NCBI GenBank assembly: GCA_913055875.1
Contig: CAJXJY010000001.1
Location: 186,001-250,000, forward strand
Direction: 5' to 3'
DNA from: an uncultured Altererythrobacter sp.
GTDB taxonomy: Bacteria; Pseudomonadota; Alphaproteobacteria; Sphingomonadales; Sphingomonadaceae
Length of the DNA: 64,000 bases
The position numbers were made by a program, and so were the translations under genes. Every line of letters begins with the position of its first letter. Within the stretch, counting starts at the first letter, position 1. The notes beneath the pieces are model-generated. The model saw only the letters and a program-made list of their open reading frames with translations, searched no databases and was not told the origin of the DNA. Of the stretch, positions 27,884-36,761 are shown piece after piece.

Positions 27884-29722
27884 ATGCGCGAGGACCGCCG
27901 ACTGCGGCGCGACGAGCGGCCCAATCTGAGGGTCGTGCTGGTGTGGCTCGCTCTCGCAGCGATCATGCTGCTGGCTGCGCTGCAACGCGTGCTGCAGGGG
28001 CAGTTCCCCGATCCCGACGACGCGCTGCGGCTGGTGCAGGTGCGCGACCTGCTCGCGGGGCAGGGCTGGTTCGACACCACGCAATACCGGATCGACCCGG
28101 CGCCGGGGGGCATGGGCGGCACTCCGATGCACTGGTCGCGGCTGGTCGATATCCCGCTCGCCGCGGTCATCGGCGCGCTGGCCCCGCTGTTCGGACAGGC
28201 GGTGGCCGAACAGGTCGCGCTGATCGCGGTACCGCTGCTGACCTTCGGCGCGACGCTGTGGTTCGTCGGGCGGCTCGCCTGGCGCCTGCTCGGCCCGCAG
28301 GTCGCAGTCTATGCCTGCCTGGCGTGCGGCTTCCTGCCTGCACTGCTGTTCCAGTTCCAGCCGATGCGGATCGACCATCATGGCTGGCAGATATTCTGCG
28401 TCGCGCTGGCGCTGTGGGCGCTGTCGTGGCGCGAGGCGCATCGCGGGGGCGTGCTCGCCGGGCTCGCCATGGCCGCGGGGCTGACCATCTCGATCGAATT
28501 GCTGCCGCTCGCTGCGGCGTTCGGCGGGGTGCTGTTCCTGCGCTGGTGGCGCGACCGCTACCTGCGCTGGTGGCTGGTCGCCTACATGCAGGCGCTCGCG
28601 CTCGGTCTCGTCGGGCTGTTCCTCGCCACCCGCGGGGTGCGCGACCTGGCGCAATATTGCGATGCGGTGTCGCCCGCGCATCTCGGCTTCTTCCTGCTCG
28701 CCGCGCTCGGAACCGGGGCCGTCGCCTGGTCGACCAGGGCGGAGCGGTTCGCGCTCGCCGCGCTGCTCGCGCTGGCCGGGGCGGCCGGTCTCGGCTTCTT
28801 CCTGCTCGCCGCCCCGCACTGCGCGGCGACCCCGTTCGGCTCGCTCGACCCGCTGGTGCGCGATTTCTGGTACATCAACGTCGCCGAAGGGCAGCCGTTC
28901 TGGAACCAGCGTCCGGCGCAGGCGGTACCGGTGCTGATCCAGTTGCTCGCCGGACTGGGTGCCACGCTCGCGCTGTGGGCGCGCTCGCTCGACTGGCTGC
29001 GCCACTGGTGGCGGGACTATGCGCTGCTGCTGGGCGCGGCGATCCTGCTGTCGCTGTTCGTATGGCGCTCGGCCGCCTTCGCTTCCGCGATCGCCGCGAT
29101 CCCGCTCGGCTGGCTGCTGGCGCGGCTGCTCGAACGCTTTCGCACCGCCGGAAGCCTCGGCGGGCGGCTTGGCGCGATCGCGCTGATCGTCGTTCTGCTG
29201 GCTCCCTCGACGCCGTTCTTTCTCGAGCGCGAGCTCATGCCCGGCCGGTTCGACCGGCAGATCATCCAAGTGGAGGAATCGGGCTGCGAAATCCGCGCTC
29301 AGGCGGCACGGCTCGACCGTTTCGCCCCGGCGACGATCTTCGCCCCGCTCGATATCGGACCCGCAATTCTCGTCAAAAGCCGGCACGCGGTGGTCGCGAC
29401 CGGACACCATCGTGCCGAGCCGGCCATGCGCGACGTCATCCGCGCCTTCACCGGCCCTCCCGAGGAGGCGCAGCGGATCGTCGCTGCGCACGGGGCCGGT
29501 TTTCTCGCGCTGTGCAGCGACCTGGTCGAGCCGCGGCTGTTCGCGGCGGCCGCTCCGGACGGGTTGATGGCGCAGTTGCTGGCGGGCACGGCGCCCGACT
29601 GGCTCGAGCCGGTCGAATTCGGCGGACCGGGGGAATTCGTGCTCTATCGCGTCAAGCTCGAGGCGCAGCGAAGGGAAATGCCCGCTTCCTCCGGCCCGGA
29701 CTCGGGCCCGCCGCAAAGTTAG
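27884..29722 (+). CDS. Polytopic GT-C-type glycosyltransferase-like protein
   Basis: 612 residues with about 12 hydrophobic spans in the first 450 and a soluble C-terminal part. The first outer loop holds QGQFPDPDDALRLVQVRDLL, an acidic motif placed like that of GT-C enzymes, and MRIDHHGWQ recalls the DHH of oligosaccharyltransferase-type proteins. It therefore probably transfers a sugar from a lipid-phosphate donor at the periplasmic face. No family is assigned with certainty. It is the third gene of the FAD enzyme - GtrA - GT-C unit. Its stop overlaps the end of the convergent msrB by four bases. Confidence 0.75.
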   Translation: MREDRRLRRDERPNLRVVLVWLALAAIMLLAALQRVLQGQFPDPDDALRLVQVRDLLAGQGWFDTTQYRIDPAPGGMGGTPMHWSRLVDIPLAAVIGALAPLFGQAVAEQVALIAVPLLTFGATLWFVGRLAWRLLGPQVAVYACLACGFLPALLFQFQPMRIDHHGWQIFCVALALWALSWREAHRGGVLAGLAMAAGLTISIELLPLAAAFGGVLFLRWWRDRYLRWWLVAYMQALALGLVGLFLATRGVRDLAQYCDAVSPAHLGFFLLAALGTGAVAWSTRAERFALAALLALAGAAGLGFFLLAAPHCAATPFGSLDPLVRDFWYINVAEGQPFWNQRPAQAVPVLIQLLAGLGATLALWARSLDWLRHWWRDYALLLGAAILLSLFVWRSAAFASAIAAIPLGWLLARLLERFRTAGSLGGRLGAIALIVVLLAPSTPFFLERELMPGRFDRQIIQVEESGCEIRAQAARLDRFAPATIFAPLDIGPAILVKSRHAVVATGHHRAEPAMRDVIRAFTGPPEEAQRIVAAHGAGFLALCSDLVEPRLFAAAAPDGLMAQLLAGTAPDWLEPVEFGGPGEFVLYRVKLEAQRREMPASSGPDSGPPQS

Positions 29723-30228
29723 GCGGGCCTGAAATCCATCGCCACGCCGTTGATGCAATGGCGCTTGCCGGTCGGCTTGGGGCCGTCGTCGAAAATATGC
29801 CCCAGATGCCCGCCGCAATCGGCGCAGTGCACCTCGGTGCGCGGATAGCCGAGCTTGTAATCGGTCGAAGTGCCGACCGCGCCGCTGTCGATCGGCGCCC
29901 AGAAGCTCGGCCAGCCGGTGCCGCTGTCGAACTTGGTCTGCGACGAATAGAGCCGGTTGCCGCAGCCCGCGCAGACGAAGATGCCGGCGCGCTTCTCCTT
30001 GTCGAGCGGCGAGGAATAGGCGCGCTCGGTCGCTTCTTCGCGCAACACGCGGAATTCGGCCGCGGTCAGCCGCTTGCGCCATTCGGCCTCGCTGTAGGCG
30101 ACGCGATACGTCTTCGCCTCGGCGGGGGTGCCGCCGCAGGCCATCAGCGCGCACAGTGCCGCGCCGCCGCCGATTCCGGCGAGCAGGCGGCGGCGGTCGG
30201 TCGAAAAATCGTTCCTTATCATGCCCAT
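29719..30228 (-). CDS. msrB: Peptide-methionine (R)-S-oxide reductase, exported
   Basis: Reduces the R-epimer of methionine sulfoxide. The zinc Cys pairs CAGC and CADC, KFDSGTGWPSFW and the catalytic RHCINGVAMDF are all present. The N-terminus has twin Arg in TDRRRLLAG followed by a hydrophobic run ending ALMAC, so it looks like a Tat-exported lipoprotein. 169 residues from the ATG at 30228; a second ATG at 30222 is possible. With the lipoprotein MsrA at 9.9 kb it would cover both epimers outside the cytoplasm. Confidence 0.92.
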   Translation of the reverse strand: MGMIRNDFSTDRRRLLAGIGGGAALCALMACGGTPAEAKTYRVAYSEAEWRKRLTAAEFRVLREEATERAYSSPLDKEKRAGIFVCAGCGNRLYSSQTKFDSGTGWPSFWAPIDSGAVGTSTDYKLGYPRTEVHCADCGGHLGHIFDDGPKPTGKRHCINGVAMDFRPA

Positions 30229-30292
30229 AGGTTTATACCTTTCGGTATGAATACGGGCGGAACGGGCGAAAGGTTGCACCCGTTAGCGAAAC

Positions 30293-31636
30293 TCAGAACT
30301 CGGTGATCTCGACTTCGAGCTTGCGGAAGCCGTGGACGAAATTCGCGCGCACCCGCTCGACATCGCCCGCGACATGCACGCGCATGCGGCGCTTGTGCAT
30401 TTCCTCGAGCAGCACGCGCAGCTGCAATTCGGCGAGCCGGGCGCCGACGCAGCGGTGGATGCCGTAGCCGAAGCTGAGATGCCGCCGCGCGTTCTCGCGC
30501 GCGATGTCGAGCTTGTCGGGGTTGTCGAACACCTGCTCGTCGCGATTGGCCGAGAGGTACCACAGCACCAGCTTGTCGCCCTTCCTGATCTGCTGGCCGA
30601 ACTGCTCGGTGTCCTCGGTACAGGTGCGGCGCATATGCGCGAGCGGGGTCTGGTAGCGGATACATTCCTGCACGGCATTCGGGATCAGGTCGGGGTTTTC
30701 CTCGAACAGCTTGCGCTGGTCGGGGAACTTGTCGAAGGCGTGGATGATCCCGCTCATCGTGTTGCGCGTGGTGTCGTTGCCGCCGACGATCAACAGCACC
30801 AGATTGCCCATGAATTCCTCCGGGCTCATCTGGTTCATCGCCTCGGAATGGATCATCATCGAGATGAGGTCGTCGCCCGGCTCCTTGTCGTGCGTGCGCT
30901 CGATCCACAGCGACTGGAAATAGGCCGCCATCTCGTGGAGGATGTCCATCCGCATCTCGTCGAGTTCGCGGACGGTGGCGAGCTCGGTGTCGCCCGCCCA
31001 GTCGGACCAGTAGGTCAGCATGCGCCGGTCTTCCCACGGGAAGCCGAACAGGATCGCGAGCATGCCGGTGGTGAGCTCGATCGAGACCGTGTCGACCCAG
31101 TCGAACACCTCGCCGCGCGGCAGCGTGTCGATCAGCTCGCCCGTGCGGCGGCGGATCTCGGTCTCCATGTCCGTCATAGCGGACGGCGTGAACTTGGGCG
31201 CGACGGTGCGCCGCTGGCCGGTGTGCTGCGGCCGGTCCATCGCGATGAACATCGGCAGTTCGAGCCGCTTCTCGCGGCCCGCCTCGGCCATCTGCTCGTC
31301 GGTCAGCCGTTCGAGGATGGTGATCCCGCCATATTCCCAGCTCGACGAGAACAGTTCGGGCAGCGCCTCGATATGCTGGATCGCCTTGTGCTGCACCACG
31401 GCCCAGTAGGCGCCGAACGGGCTGTCCTCGATATAGTGCAGCGGGCCGGCGTCGCGCATCTCGCGAAAGATCGGCTGCCAGCGGTCTTCGGCATAGATGT
31501 CCGAGCGGCTGACGTCCCACGCCTCGGGATGCTCGAGCCGTTCGTCGGGATGCGCCTTGAAATGCTGCTTGAGCGCCTCGTAGGCAGTCGGCTCGGTGCG
31601 GCATTGCGGGCGTTCGATCGCGGGGGCGGTGGCCAT
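30293..31636 (-). CDS. Cytochrome P450, CYP153-like alkane hydroxylase
   Basis: 447-residue soluble class I P450. I-helix LLIVGGNDTTRNTMSG and haem loop HLSFGYGIHRCVGARLAELQ closely resemble CYP153 terminal alkane/fatty-acid hydroxylases. The K-helix is ECIRYQTPLAHMRRT. The ATG at 31636 follows GAGGAG. It needs a 2Fe-2S ferredoxin and an FAD reductase; a suitable reductase is at 35.2-36.5 kb, but no ferredoxin gene is seen in the window. Family placement comes from the motifs and is fairly secure. Confidence 0.88.
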   Translation of the reverse strand: MATAPAIERPQCRTEPTAYEALKQHFKAHPDERLEHPEAWDVSRSDIYAEDRWQPIFREMRDAGPLHYIEDSPFGAYWAVVQHKAIQHIEALPELFSSSWEYGGITILERLTDEQMAEAGREKRLELPMFIAMDRPQHTGQRRTVAPKFTPSAMTDMETEIRRRTGELIDTLPRGEVFDWVDTVSIELTTGMLAILFGFPWEDRRMLTYWSDWAGDTELATVRELDEMRMDILHEMAAYFQSLWIERTHDKEPGDDLISMMIHSEAMNQMSPEEFMGNLVLLIVGGNDTTRNTMSGIIHAFDKFPDQRKLFEENPDLIPNAVQECIRYQTPLAHMRRTCTEDTEQFGQQIRKGDKLVLWYLSANRDEQVFDNPDKLDIARENARRHLSFGYGIHRCVGARLAELQLRVLLEEMHKRRMRVHVAGDVERVRANFVHGFRKLEVEITEF

Positions 31637-31798
31637 GGCTGTCTCTCCTCTAGGCACGAGTCCCCGTAGGCCGGGGGTATGGGGCCGGTGTATGCGCCCA
31701 TGCTGCCGCAACCAGCGGGCGAGTCAATACTTGGTTGCGATTCCGAACCTAATCCAACGCGGATTCCAATGCCCGCTCAAACGGCCCGTGCGGGCGAG

Positions 31799-33025
31799 TC
31801 AGCTGGTCGGCGCCGCGGCTTTCCGGCCCCAGCGACGCTTCTTCTTCGCTCCGCGCGGGCCCGACTGCATGACCTTGCGCCGGAACAGCGTGGCGCCGGC
31901 GCGGACGAAGATCGCCACCCACAGCACCTGCCAGGCGATCGCGGCGAGATGCCACCACAGCGTCGCATCCTGCGCCGCGCGGCCGACCATCGTGTAGGGC
32001 GAACTGAGCGGGATGGCGATGGCGAGCAGTTCGACGGTCGAGCCGACATCCTGGATCGCGAAGGAGGCGAAGAAGAACACGATCAGCTGGAGGATCGTGG
32101 CCGGCATCGACATCGTCTGCACGTCGCGCACGGTCGGCGCGAGCGAGCCGATGGCGAGGAAGATCGAGCCGATGATGAGGTAGGCCATCGCGAAATAAAT
32201 CAGGAACAGCACCACGAACAGCGGCCAGCCCACTGCGGGGTCGGGAACCGCGGGCAGCGCTTGCCCGCCGGCCAGCAGGATCGGCCCGACCACGCCGCCC
32301 CATACCGCGATGCCGACGAAGCTGATCGCGAGCATGGCGAACAGCTTGCCGAGGAACACCGCATCCATCGGGACCGCCGCAGCGAGGATTTCGATCACCT
32401 TGTTGCCCTTTTCCTCGACCAGGTTGGACAGCACCATCCCGGCGAGCAGCATGGTGAGGAGGAACAGCAGGGTGACCGAGCCGGTCGCGATCGCCGAATG
32501 CGAACTGCGCTGGCTGGCGATGCTGGTCTGCGTCGGTTGCAGCGAGACGGGCGGAAAGACCGCCGCTTGCGACCCGGCGGCATCGGCTGCGATCAGCGCG
32601 ACTTCGCCGCGCCAGCGTTCGATCTGGTCCTTCGGGCCGATCAGCCGTGGCTCCGCCAGGCTGCCTTGCAGCACCGCGCCGATGTTGCGCCCGCTCGAAG
32701 CCAGAAGTTCGCCCGCTTCCTGCCCGTGATAGGATGGATCGACCGCAAGATCAGGCAGGCGGGTCACTTCGGCGAGCCGCTCGTGCGCGGCTACGAACGC
32801 ATCTGCCTCCGCCGGGGCCATGGCAACCGCCAACCGCGGCGGGGTCGCGCCTTGCGACGCCTGCGCGCCGAGCACGCCCGCGACCCCGCTGATGCCGAGG
32901 AAGAACAGCGGGCCGATCAGGAAGAAGAAGAACGCCTTGCTGAACAGCACCGCGGTGAAGTCGCGCCGCGCGATGACCAGCGCGGCGTGCAGCAGCGACA
33001 GCCGTGCCTTGGAATGTTCAGCCAT
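31799..33025 (-). CDS. ABC-2 type transporter permease (NatB-like)
   Basis: 408 residues. One hydrophobic span near the N-terminus (FFFFLIGPLFFLGISGVAGVL), a periplasmic domain of about 130 residues, then five to six spans including VTLLFLLTMLLAGMVLSNLV followed by EEKGNKVIEIL, the characteristic ABC2_membrane_3 motif. I take the ATG at 33025, seven bases after GGGGAGG; the ATG at 33031 touches the ribosome site. It overlaps the ATPase gene's stop. Together they would export ions or small drugs; the substrate is unknown. Confidence 0.88.
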   Translation of the reverse strand: MAEHSKARLSLLHAALVIARRDFTAVLFSKAFFFFLIGPLFFLGISGVAGVLGAQASQGATPPRLAVAMAPAEADAFVAAHERLAEVTRLPDLAVDPSYHGQEAGELLASSGRNIGAVLQGSLAEPRLIGPKDQIERWRGEVALIAADAAGSQAAVFPPVSLQPTQTSIASQRSSHSAIATGSVTLLFLLTMLLAGMVLSNLVEEKGNKVIEILAAAVPMDAVFLGKLFAMLAISFVGIAVWGGVVGPILLAGGQALPAVPDPAVGWPLFVVLFLIYFAMAYLIIGSIFLAIGSLAPTVRDVQTMSMPATILQLIVFFFASFAIQDVGSTVELLAIAIPLSSPYTMVGRAAQDATLWWHLAAIAWQVLWVAIFVRAGATLFRRKVMQSGPRGAKKKRRWGRKAAAPTS

Positions 33026-34004
33026 GCCCATCCTCCCCGGGGTCGTTGTCGCCCATCGCCCGCGCCGCAGCTTCGCCCGCGATCGCGACGAAGGCGTCGT
33101 GCAGTCCGGCGCGTTCGATCGACAGCGACTCGATACCCGCCTCGCCCTCGATCAGCGCGCGCAGCAGCGGCTCGATCCCGCTTTCGGGGAGCGGGAAATG
33201 CCAGAAATTCCCTTCGCGCCGCACGTCGCCGGGCAGGGCGTCCAGCCAGCGTCCCTCGCGCGCCCGGGTTTCGAGCCGGACCTGCGCCGGGATCCGGTCG
33301 CGCGCCTCCTCGACGCTGCCGGCATAGGGCACCTTGCCCTCCGCGATGATCGCCACCCCTTCGCACAGCCGCTCGGCGTGGTGGATGACGTGGGTCGAGA
33401 AGATCACCGTGGTGCCGTCTTCGGCGAGGCTGCGGATGAGCCGTTCGAGCTTGCCCTGGTTGATCGCGTCGAGCCCGCTGAACGGTTCGTCGAACACCAC
33501 CAGTTTGGGCCGGTGCACCAGCGTGCCGAGCAATTGCACGGTCTGCGCCATGCCCTTAGAGAGCTGGCGGATCTGCTTGTCGATCGCGTGGCCGAGCCCG
33601 TGCCCTTCGAGCAGCTGCTTGCCGCGCTCCTTGCCCTCGGCGAGCGGCACGCCGCGCAGCGCGCCCATGAAGGCGATCGCCTCGTAGCTCTTCATCGCCG
33701 GGTAGAGCCCGCGCTCTTCGGGCAGGTAGCCGATCAGCCGCGCGATATCCTGCGGGTTGTCGTGCCCGAACACGCGCCGCTCGCCCTCGTCGGGGTCGAT
33801 GATGCCGAGCAGCATCCGCAGGGTGGTGGTCTTGCCCGCGCCGTTGGGGCCGAGGATGCCGTAGATCGCGCCCTCGGGCACCGCGATATCGACCCCGTTG
33901 ACCGCGAGCGCGCCGTCGAACCGCTTGACCAGCCCGCGCGCCTCGATCGCGAGCGGACGCGTATCGGTTCGGCTCGCGCCTGCATCCGCTGTCGCCATAT
34001 CCAT
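33018..34004 (-). CDS. ABC transporter ATP-binding protein (NatA-like)
   Basis: 328 residues. Walker A GPNGAGKTT (52-60), signature LSKGMAQ (148-154), Walker B LVVFDEP (168-174) and the switch His in IFSTHVIHHAE. A C-terminal regulatory extension of about 100 residues is typical for NatA/DrrA ATPases. It powers the permease encoded immediately downstream with overlapping codons. It is divergent from queG, 41 bases apart. ATGs at 34004 and 33998 are both possible starts. Confidence 0.92.
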   Translation of the reverse strand: MDMATADAGASRTDTRPLAIEARGLVKRFDGALAVNGVDIAVPEGAIYGILGPNGAGKTTTLRMLLGIIDPDEGERRVFGHDNPQDIARLIGYLPEERGLYPAMKSYEAIAFMGALRGVPLAEGKERGKQLLEGHGLGHAIDKQIRQLSKGMAQTVQLLGTLVHRPKLVVFDEPFSGLDAINQGKLERLIRSLAEDGTTVIFSTHVIHHAERLCEGVAIIAEGKVPYAGSVEEARDRIPAQVRLETRAREGRWLDALPGDVRREGNFWHFPLPESGIEPLLRALIEGEAGIESLSIERAGLHDAFVAIAGEAAARAMGDNDPGEDGHG

Positions 34005-34045
34005 GCCGGGCGGTTAACCTTGGGGGATGAACGGGTGCAACCCCA

Positions 34046-35140
34046 ATGATGGTTAATGCGAGCCTTATCGACACGTTGCAGGCGAAATTGCGCGAGGAAG
34101 CGACCCGGCTCGGCTTCGCAACGATCGGCTTCGCCCCGGCGGAAGACGATCCGCTGCGTGCCGAGCGGCTCGAGCAATGGCTCGGCGAGGGCATGCACGG
34201 CTCGATGGAGTGGATGGAGGCGCGGGCCGATGTGCGCCGCGGCCCGCAAGCGATGTGGCCGGAGGCGCGCAGCGTGATCGCGCTCGGCATGAGCTACGCC
34301 ACCGATGGCGATCCGCTGGCGCTGGCTGCGGAGACCGACCGCGCGCGGATTTCGGTCTATGCGCAGGGGCGCGACTATCACGACACGGTCAAGAAGGCCT
34401 TGAAGGCGCTGGCGCGGTTCATGGTCGCCGAGGCGAAGGCGCTCGGGCTCGAGGAGCCGCAGCTCAAGGTGTTCGTCGACACCGCGCCGGTGATGGAAAA
34501 GCCGCTCGGCGAAGCGGCGGGGATCGGGTGGCAGGGCAAGCACACCAATCTCGTCAGCCGCGAGCACGGCAGCTGGCTGTTCCTCGGCGCGATGTACTGC
34601 ACGCTGAGGTTCGCGCCCGACGAGCCGCATGAGGACCGTTGCGGCAGCTGCACCGAATGCCAGCGCGCCTGCCCGACCGATGCTTTCCCCAAGCCCTATG
34701 TGCTCGATGCGCGGCGCTGCATTTCCTACCTGACGATCGAGCATGCCGGGCCGATCCCGGAGGAATTCCGCACCGCGATCGGCAATCGCATCTACGGCTG
34801 CGACGATTGCCTCGCGGTGTGTCCGTGGAACAAGTTCGCCGATGCCGCCGCCCGCCACCGCGCCTTCCTGCCGCGCGCCGAACTCGCCGCGCCCAAGCTC
34901 GCGCATCTGCTCGCGCTCGACGATCCGGGCTTCCGGCAATTGTTCTCGGGCTCGCCGATCAAGCGCATCGGGCGCGACCGTTTCGTGCGCAATTGCCTGA
35001 TCGCGGCGGGGAACAGCGGCGATGCTGCGCTTGTCGGGCCGGTGGAGGTGTTGCGCGGCGATCCCGACCCGGTGGTGGCGGAAGCGGCGGAATGGGCGGC
35101 GCGCCAACTTGCACCACCATCCCAAACCCGTTCGGGCTGA
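34046..35140 (+). CDS. queG: Epoxyqueuosine reductase
   Basis: Cobalamin- and 4Fe-4S-dependent enzyme making queuosine in tRNA from epoxyqueuosine. 364 residues. The two cluster motifs are CGSCTECQRACPT and CDDCLAVCPWN; GSMEWMEARADVRRGP and KVFVDTAPVMEKPLGEAAGI are typical of QueG, and a HEAT-like tail is present. Its last codons (ending QTRSG) run into a palindromic repeat, so the final residues may be repeat-derived. Two adjacent ATGs (34046, 34049) are possible starts. Confidence 0.95.
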   Translation: MMVNASLIDTLQAKLREEATRLGFATIGFAPAEDDPLRAERLEQWLGEGMHGSMEWMEARADVRRGPQAMWPEARSVIALGMSYATDGDPLALAAETDRARISVYAQGRDYHDTVKKALKALARFMVAEAKALGLEEPQLKVFVDTAPVMEKPLGEAAGIGWQGKHTNLVSREHGSWLFLGAMYCTLRFAPDEPHEDRCGSCTECQRACPTDAFPKPYVLDARRCISYLTIEHAGPIPEEFRTAIGNRIYGCDDCLAVCPWNKFADAAARHRAFLPRAELAAPKLAHLLALDDPGFRQLFSGSPIKRIGRDRFVRNCLIAAGNSGDAALVGPVEVLRGDPDPVVAEAAEWAARQLAPPSQTRSG

Positions 35141-35220
35141 GCTTGTCGAAGCCCTGCCTTTTTCCCTCTGCGCGGCGATCGAAGTGAAGTGCGGCCCTTC
35201 GACAAGCTCAGGGCGAACGG
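35128..35220. repeat. Inverted GAGCTTGTCGAAG repeat pair between queG and ferredoxin reductase
   Basis: Arms of 24 bases at 35128-35151 and 35197-35220, complementary except at two positions, each built on CTGAGCTTGTCGAAG. The left arm covers the queG stop. This motif is a well-known dispersed element of sphingomonad and other genomes (recalled, not searched). Between two convergent genes it may serve as a bidirectional terminator or mRNA-end stabiliser. Confidence 0.75.
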
Positions 35221-35229
35221 ACGGTGGCG

Positions 35230-36456
35230 TCAGAGCAGCTCCTTGAGCAGCTTGTCCGCGTCGGCCAATTCCTCCAAATCCGGCTCCGCGCGCGCTTCGA
35301 TCAGCTTGCGGCCCTGAACGTAATCCTTCGTATTGTTGACGCAGTCGAGCGCGATCACGCGGCCTTCCTTCAGGTACACCACCGAGAACTTCTTCGCCGC
35401 CGGATCGCCGCGCAGCACGGTCGCGTCGTGGTCTATCGACAGGCCCGCGGTCTGCAGCTTCAAGTCGTACTGGTTCGACCAGAACCACGGAAACGCCTTG
35501 TAGGGCGCATCCTCGCCGCAGATATGCTTGGCCGCGGTGGTCGCCATGTCGTTGGCGTTCTGGACCGATTCGAGCCGGATCACCGCTCCGTCGGCGTAAG
35601 GGTTGGCATGCGCCGCGCAGTCGCCGATCGCGTAGATGTCTTCGAGCGAGGTGCGGCAAAACTCGTCGACATCGACCCCGTTCGCCCCTGCTGCGCCCGC
35701 CGCCATCAGCGGGCCGACCGAGGGGACGATCCCGATCCCGACCACCACCATGTCGGCGGGGATCGTCTCGCCGCCCTCGATCGTCACGCCGGTGACCTTG
35801 CCGTCCGCTCCGGCGATGCACTCGACCGCGGTTTCGAGCCGCAGATCGACCCCGTGCGCGCGGTGCTCGGCCTGGTAGAAATCGCTCAATTCCTCGCCCG
35901 CGACGCGCGCGAGCACGCGCGGCAGCATTTCGAGCAGCGTCACCTCGCAGCCGAGCTTGCGTAGCACCGCGGCCGCTTCGAGCCCGATATAGCCGCCGCC
36001 GATCACCACCACGCGTTTGGCGCCCGCGTTGAGTTCGGCCTTCAGCCGGTCGACATCGGCCCGGGTGCGGATCGCATGGACCCCATCGAGATCGGCGCCG
36101 CTGCACGACAGCCTGCGCGGATCGCCGCCGCCGGCCCAGATCAGGGCATTGTAACCGATCGTGCTGTCGTCGGAGAGCATGACCGAATGCGCGTCGGGAT
36201 CGACCGAAGCGACCGAGCTTTTCAGCTGCAGCGCGACGTCCTTGTCGTCCCAGAATTGCGGCGGGCGGAGATAGATGCGCTCGAACGGCTTGTCGCCGGC
36301 GAGATATTCCTTCGACAGCGGCGGGCGTTCGTATGGCGGTTCGGCATCGCGGCCGATCATCAGGATCGATCCTTCGAAGCCGTTCTGGCGTAGCGCGATG
36401 GCGGCCTGCGCGCCGCCATGCCCGGTGCCCACGATCACGATATCCGCCCGGTCCAT
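35230..36456 (-). CDS. Ferredoxin reductase (putidaredoxin/rubredoxin reductase type)
   Basis: FAD flavoprotein passing electrons from NAD(P)H to a ferredoxin. 408 residues. FAD site [13 protein letters not shown] and [10 protein letters not shown] near the start, NAD site [17 protein letters not shown] in the middle, and the second FAD motif [18 protein letters not shown]. The ATG at 36456 follows a GGC-rich stretch; the upstream open frame is inside the palindromic element. It is the expected partner of class I P450s such as those at 30.3 and 60.7 kb. Confidence 0.9.
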   Translation of the reverse strand: MDRADIVIVGTGHGGAQAAIALRQNGFEGSILMIGRDAEPPYERPPLSKEYLAGDKPFERIYLRPPQFWDDKDVALQLKSSVASVDPDAHSVMLSDDSTIGYNALIWAGGGDPRRLSCSGADLDGVHAIRTRADVDRLKAELNAGAKRVVVIGGGYIGLEAAAVLRKLGCEVTLLEMLPRVLARVAGEELSDFYQAEHRAHGVDLRLETAVECIAGADGKVTGVTIEGGETIPADMVVVGIGIVPSVGPLMAAGAAGANGVDVDEFCRTSLEDIYAIGDCAAHANPYADGAVIRLESVQNANDMATTAAKHICGEDAPYKAFPWFWSNQYDLKLQTAGLSIDHDATVLRGDPAAKKFSVVYLKEGRVIALDCVNNTKDYVQGRKLIEARAEPDLEELADADKLLKELL

Positions 36457-36505
36457 GCGCGCCACGTTGCCGCGAATGTCGCAGGCGTCAAGGTGTGCGG
36501 GAGTT

Positions 36506-36757
36506 GTTTTCCGGCGGTGACGAGACCTGTCGCTTCGTGGCAAGCATCTGACCGCCGGGGCTGTTCCATCCCACGCCCCCACCCGGCCACCCATAGGATA
36601 CTATGGTCGGGGTGGCCGGGTGGGGGCGTGGGATGGAACAGCCAAGAATCGGACGGAGGTCCGATCCGCACGCAACGAAGACTCGGGTGTGGGACGGAAC
36701 AGCCCCGGCGGTCCGACGACTGTCAAGCAGCGACAGGTGGCGTCACCGCCGGAAAAC
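36506..36757. repeat. Large palindromic intergenic element, copy C (full length)
   Basis: Best-preserved copy. Terminal inverted repeats GTTTTCCGGCGGTGACG (36506-36522) and its exact complement (36741-36757), extended after three unpaired bases by CCTGTCGC / GCGACAGG. The central hairpin has perfect 34-base arms (36559-36592 and 36610-36643) whose outer half is a different sequence from copies A and B. One small hairpin, ATCGGAC-GGAG-GTCCGAT (36648-36665), is followed by CGCACGCAACGAAGACTC. It separates the ferredoxin reductase start from the end of the glutamate dehydrogenase gene. Confidence 0.92.
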
Positions 36758-36761
36758 ATCA

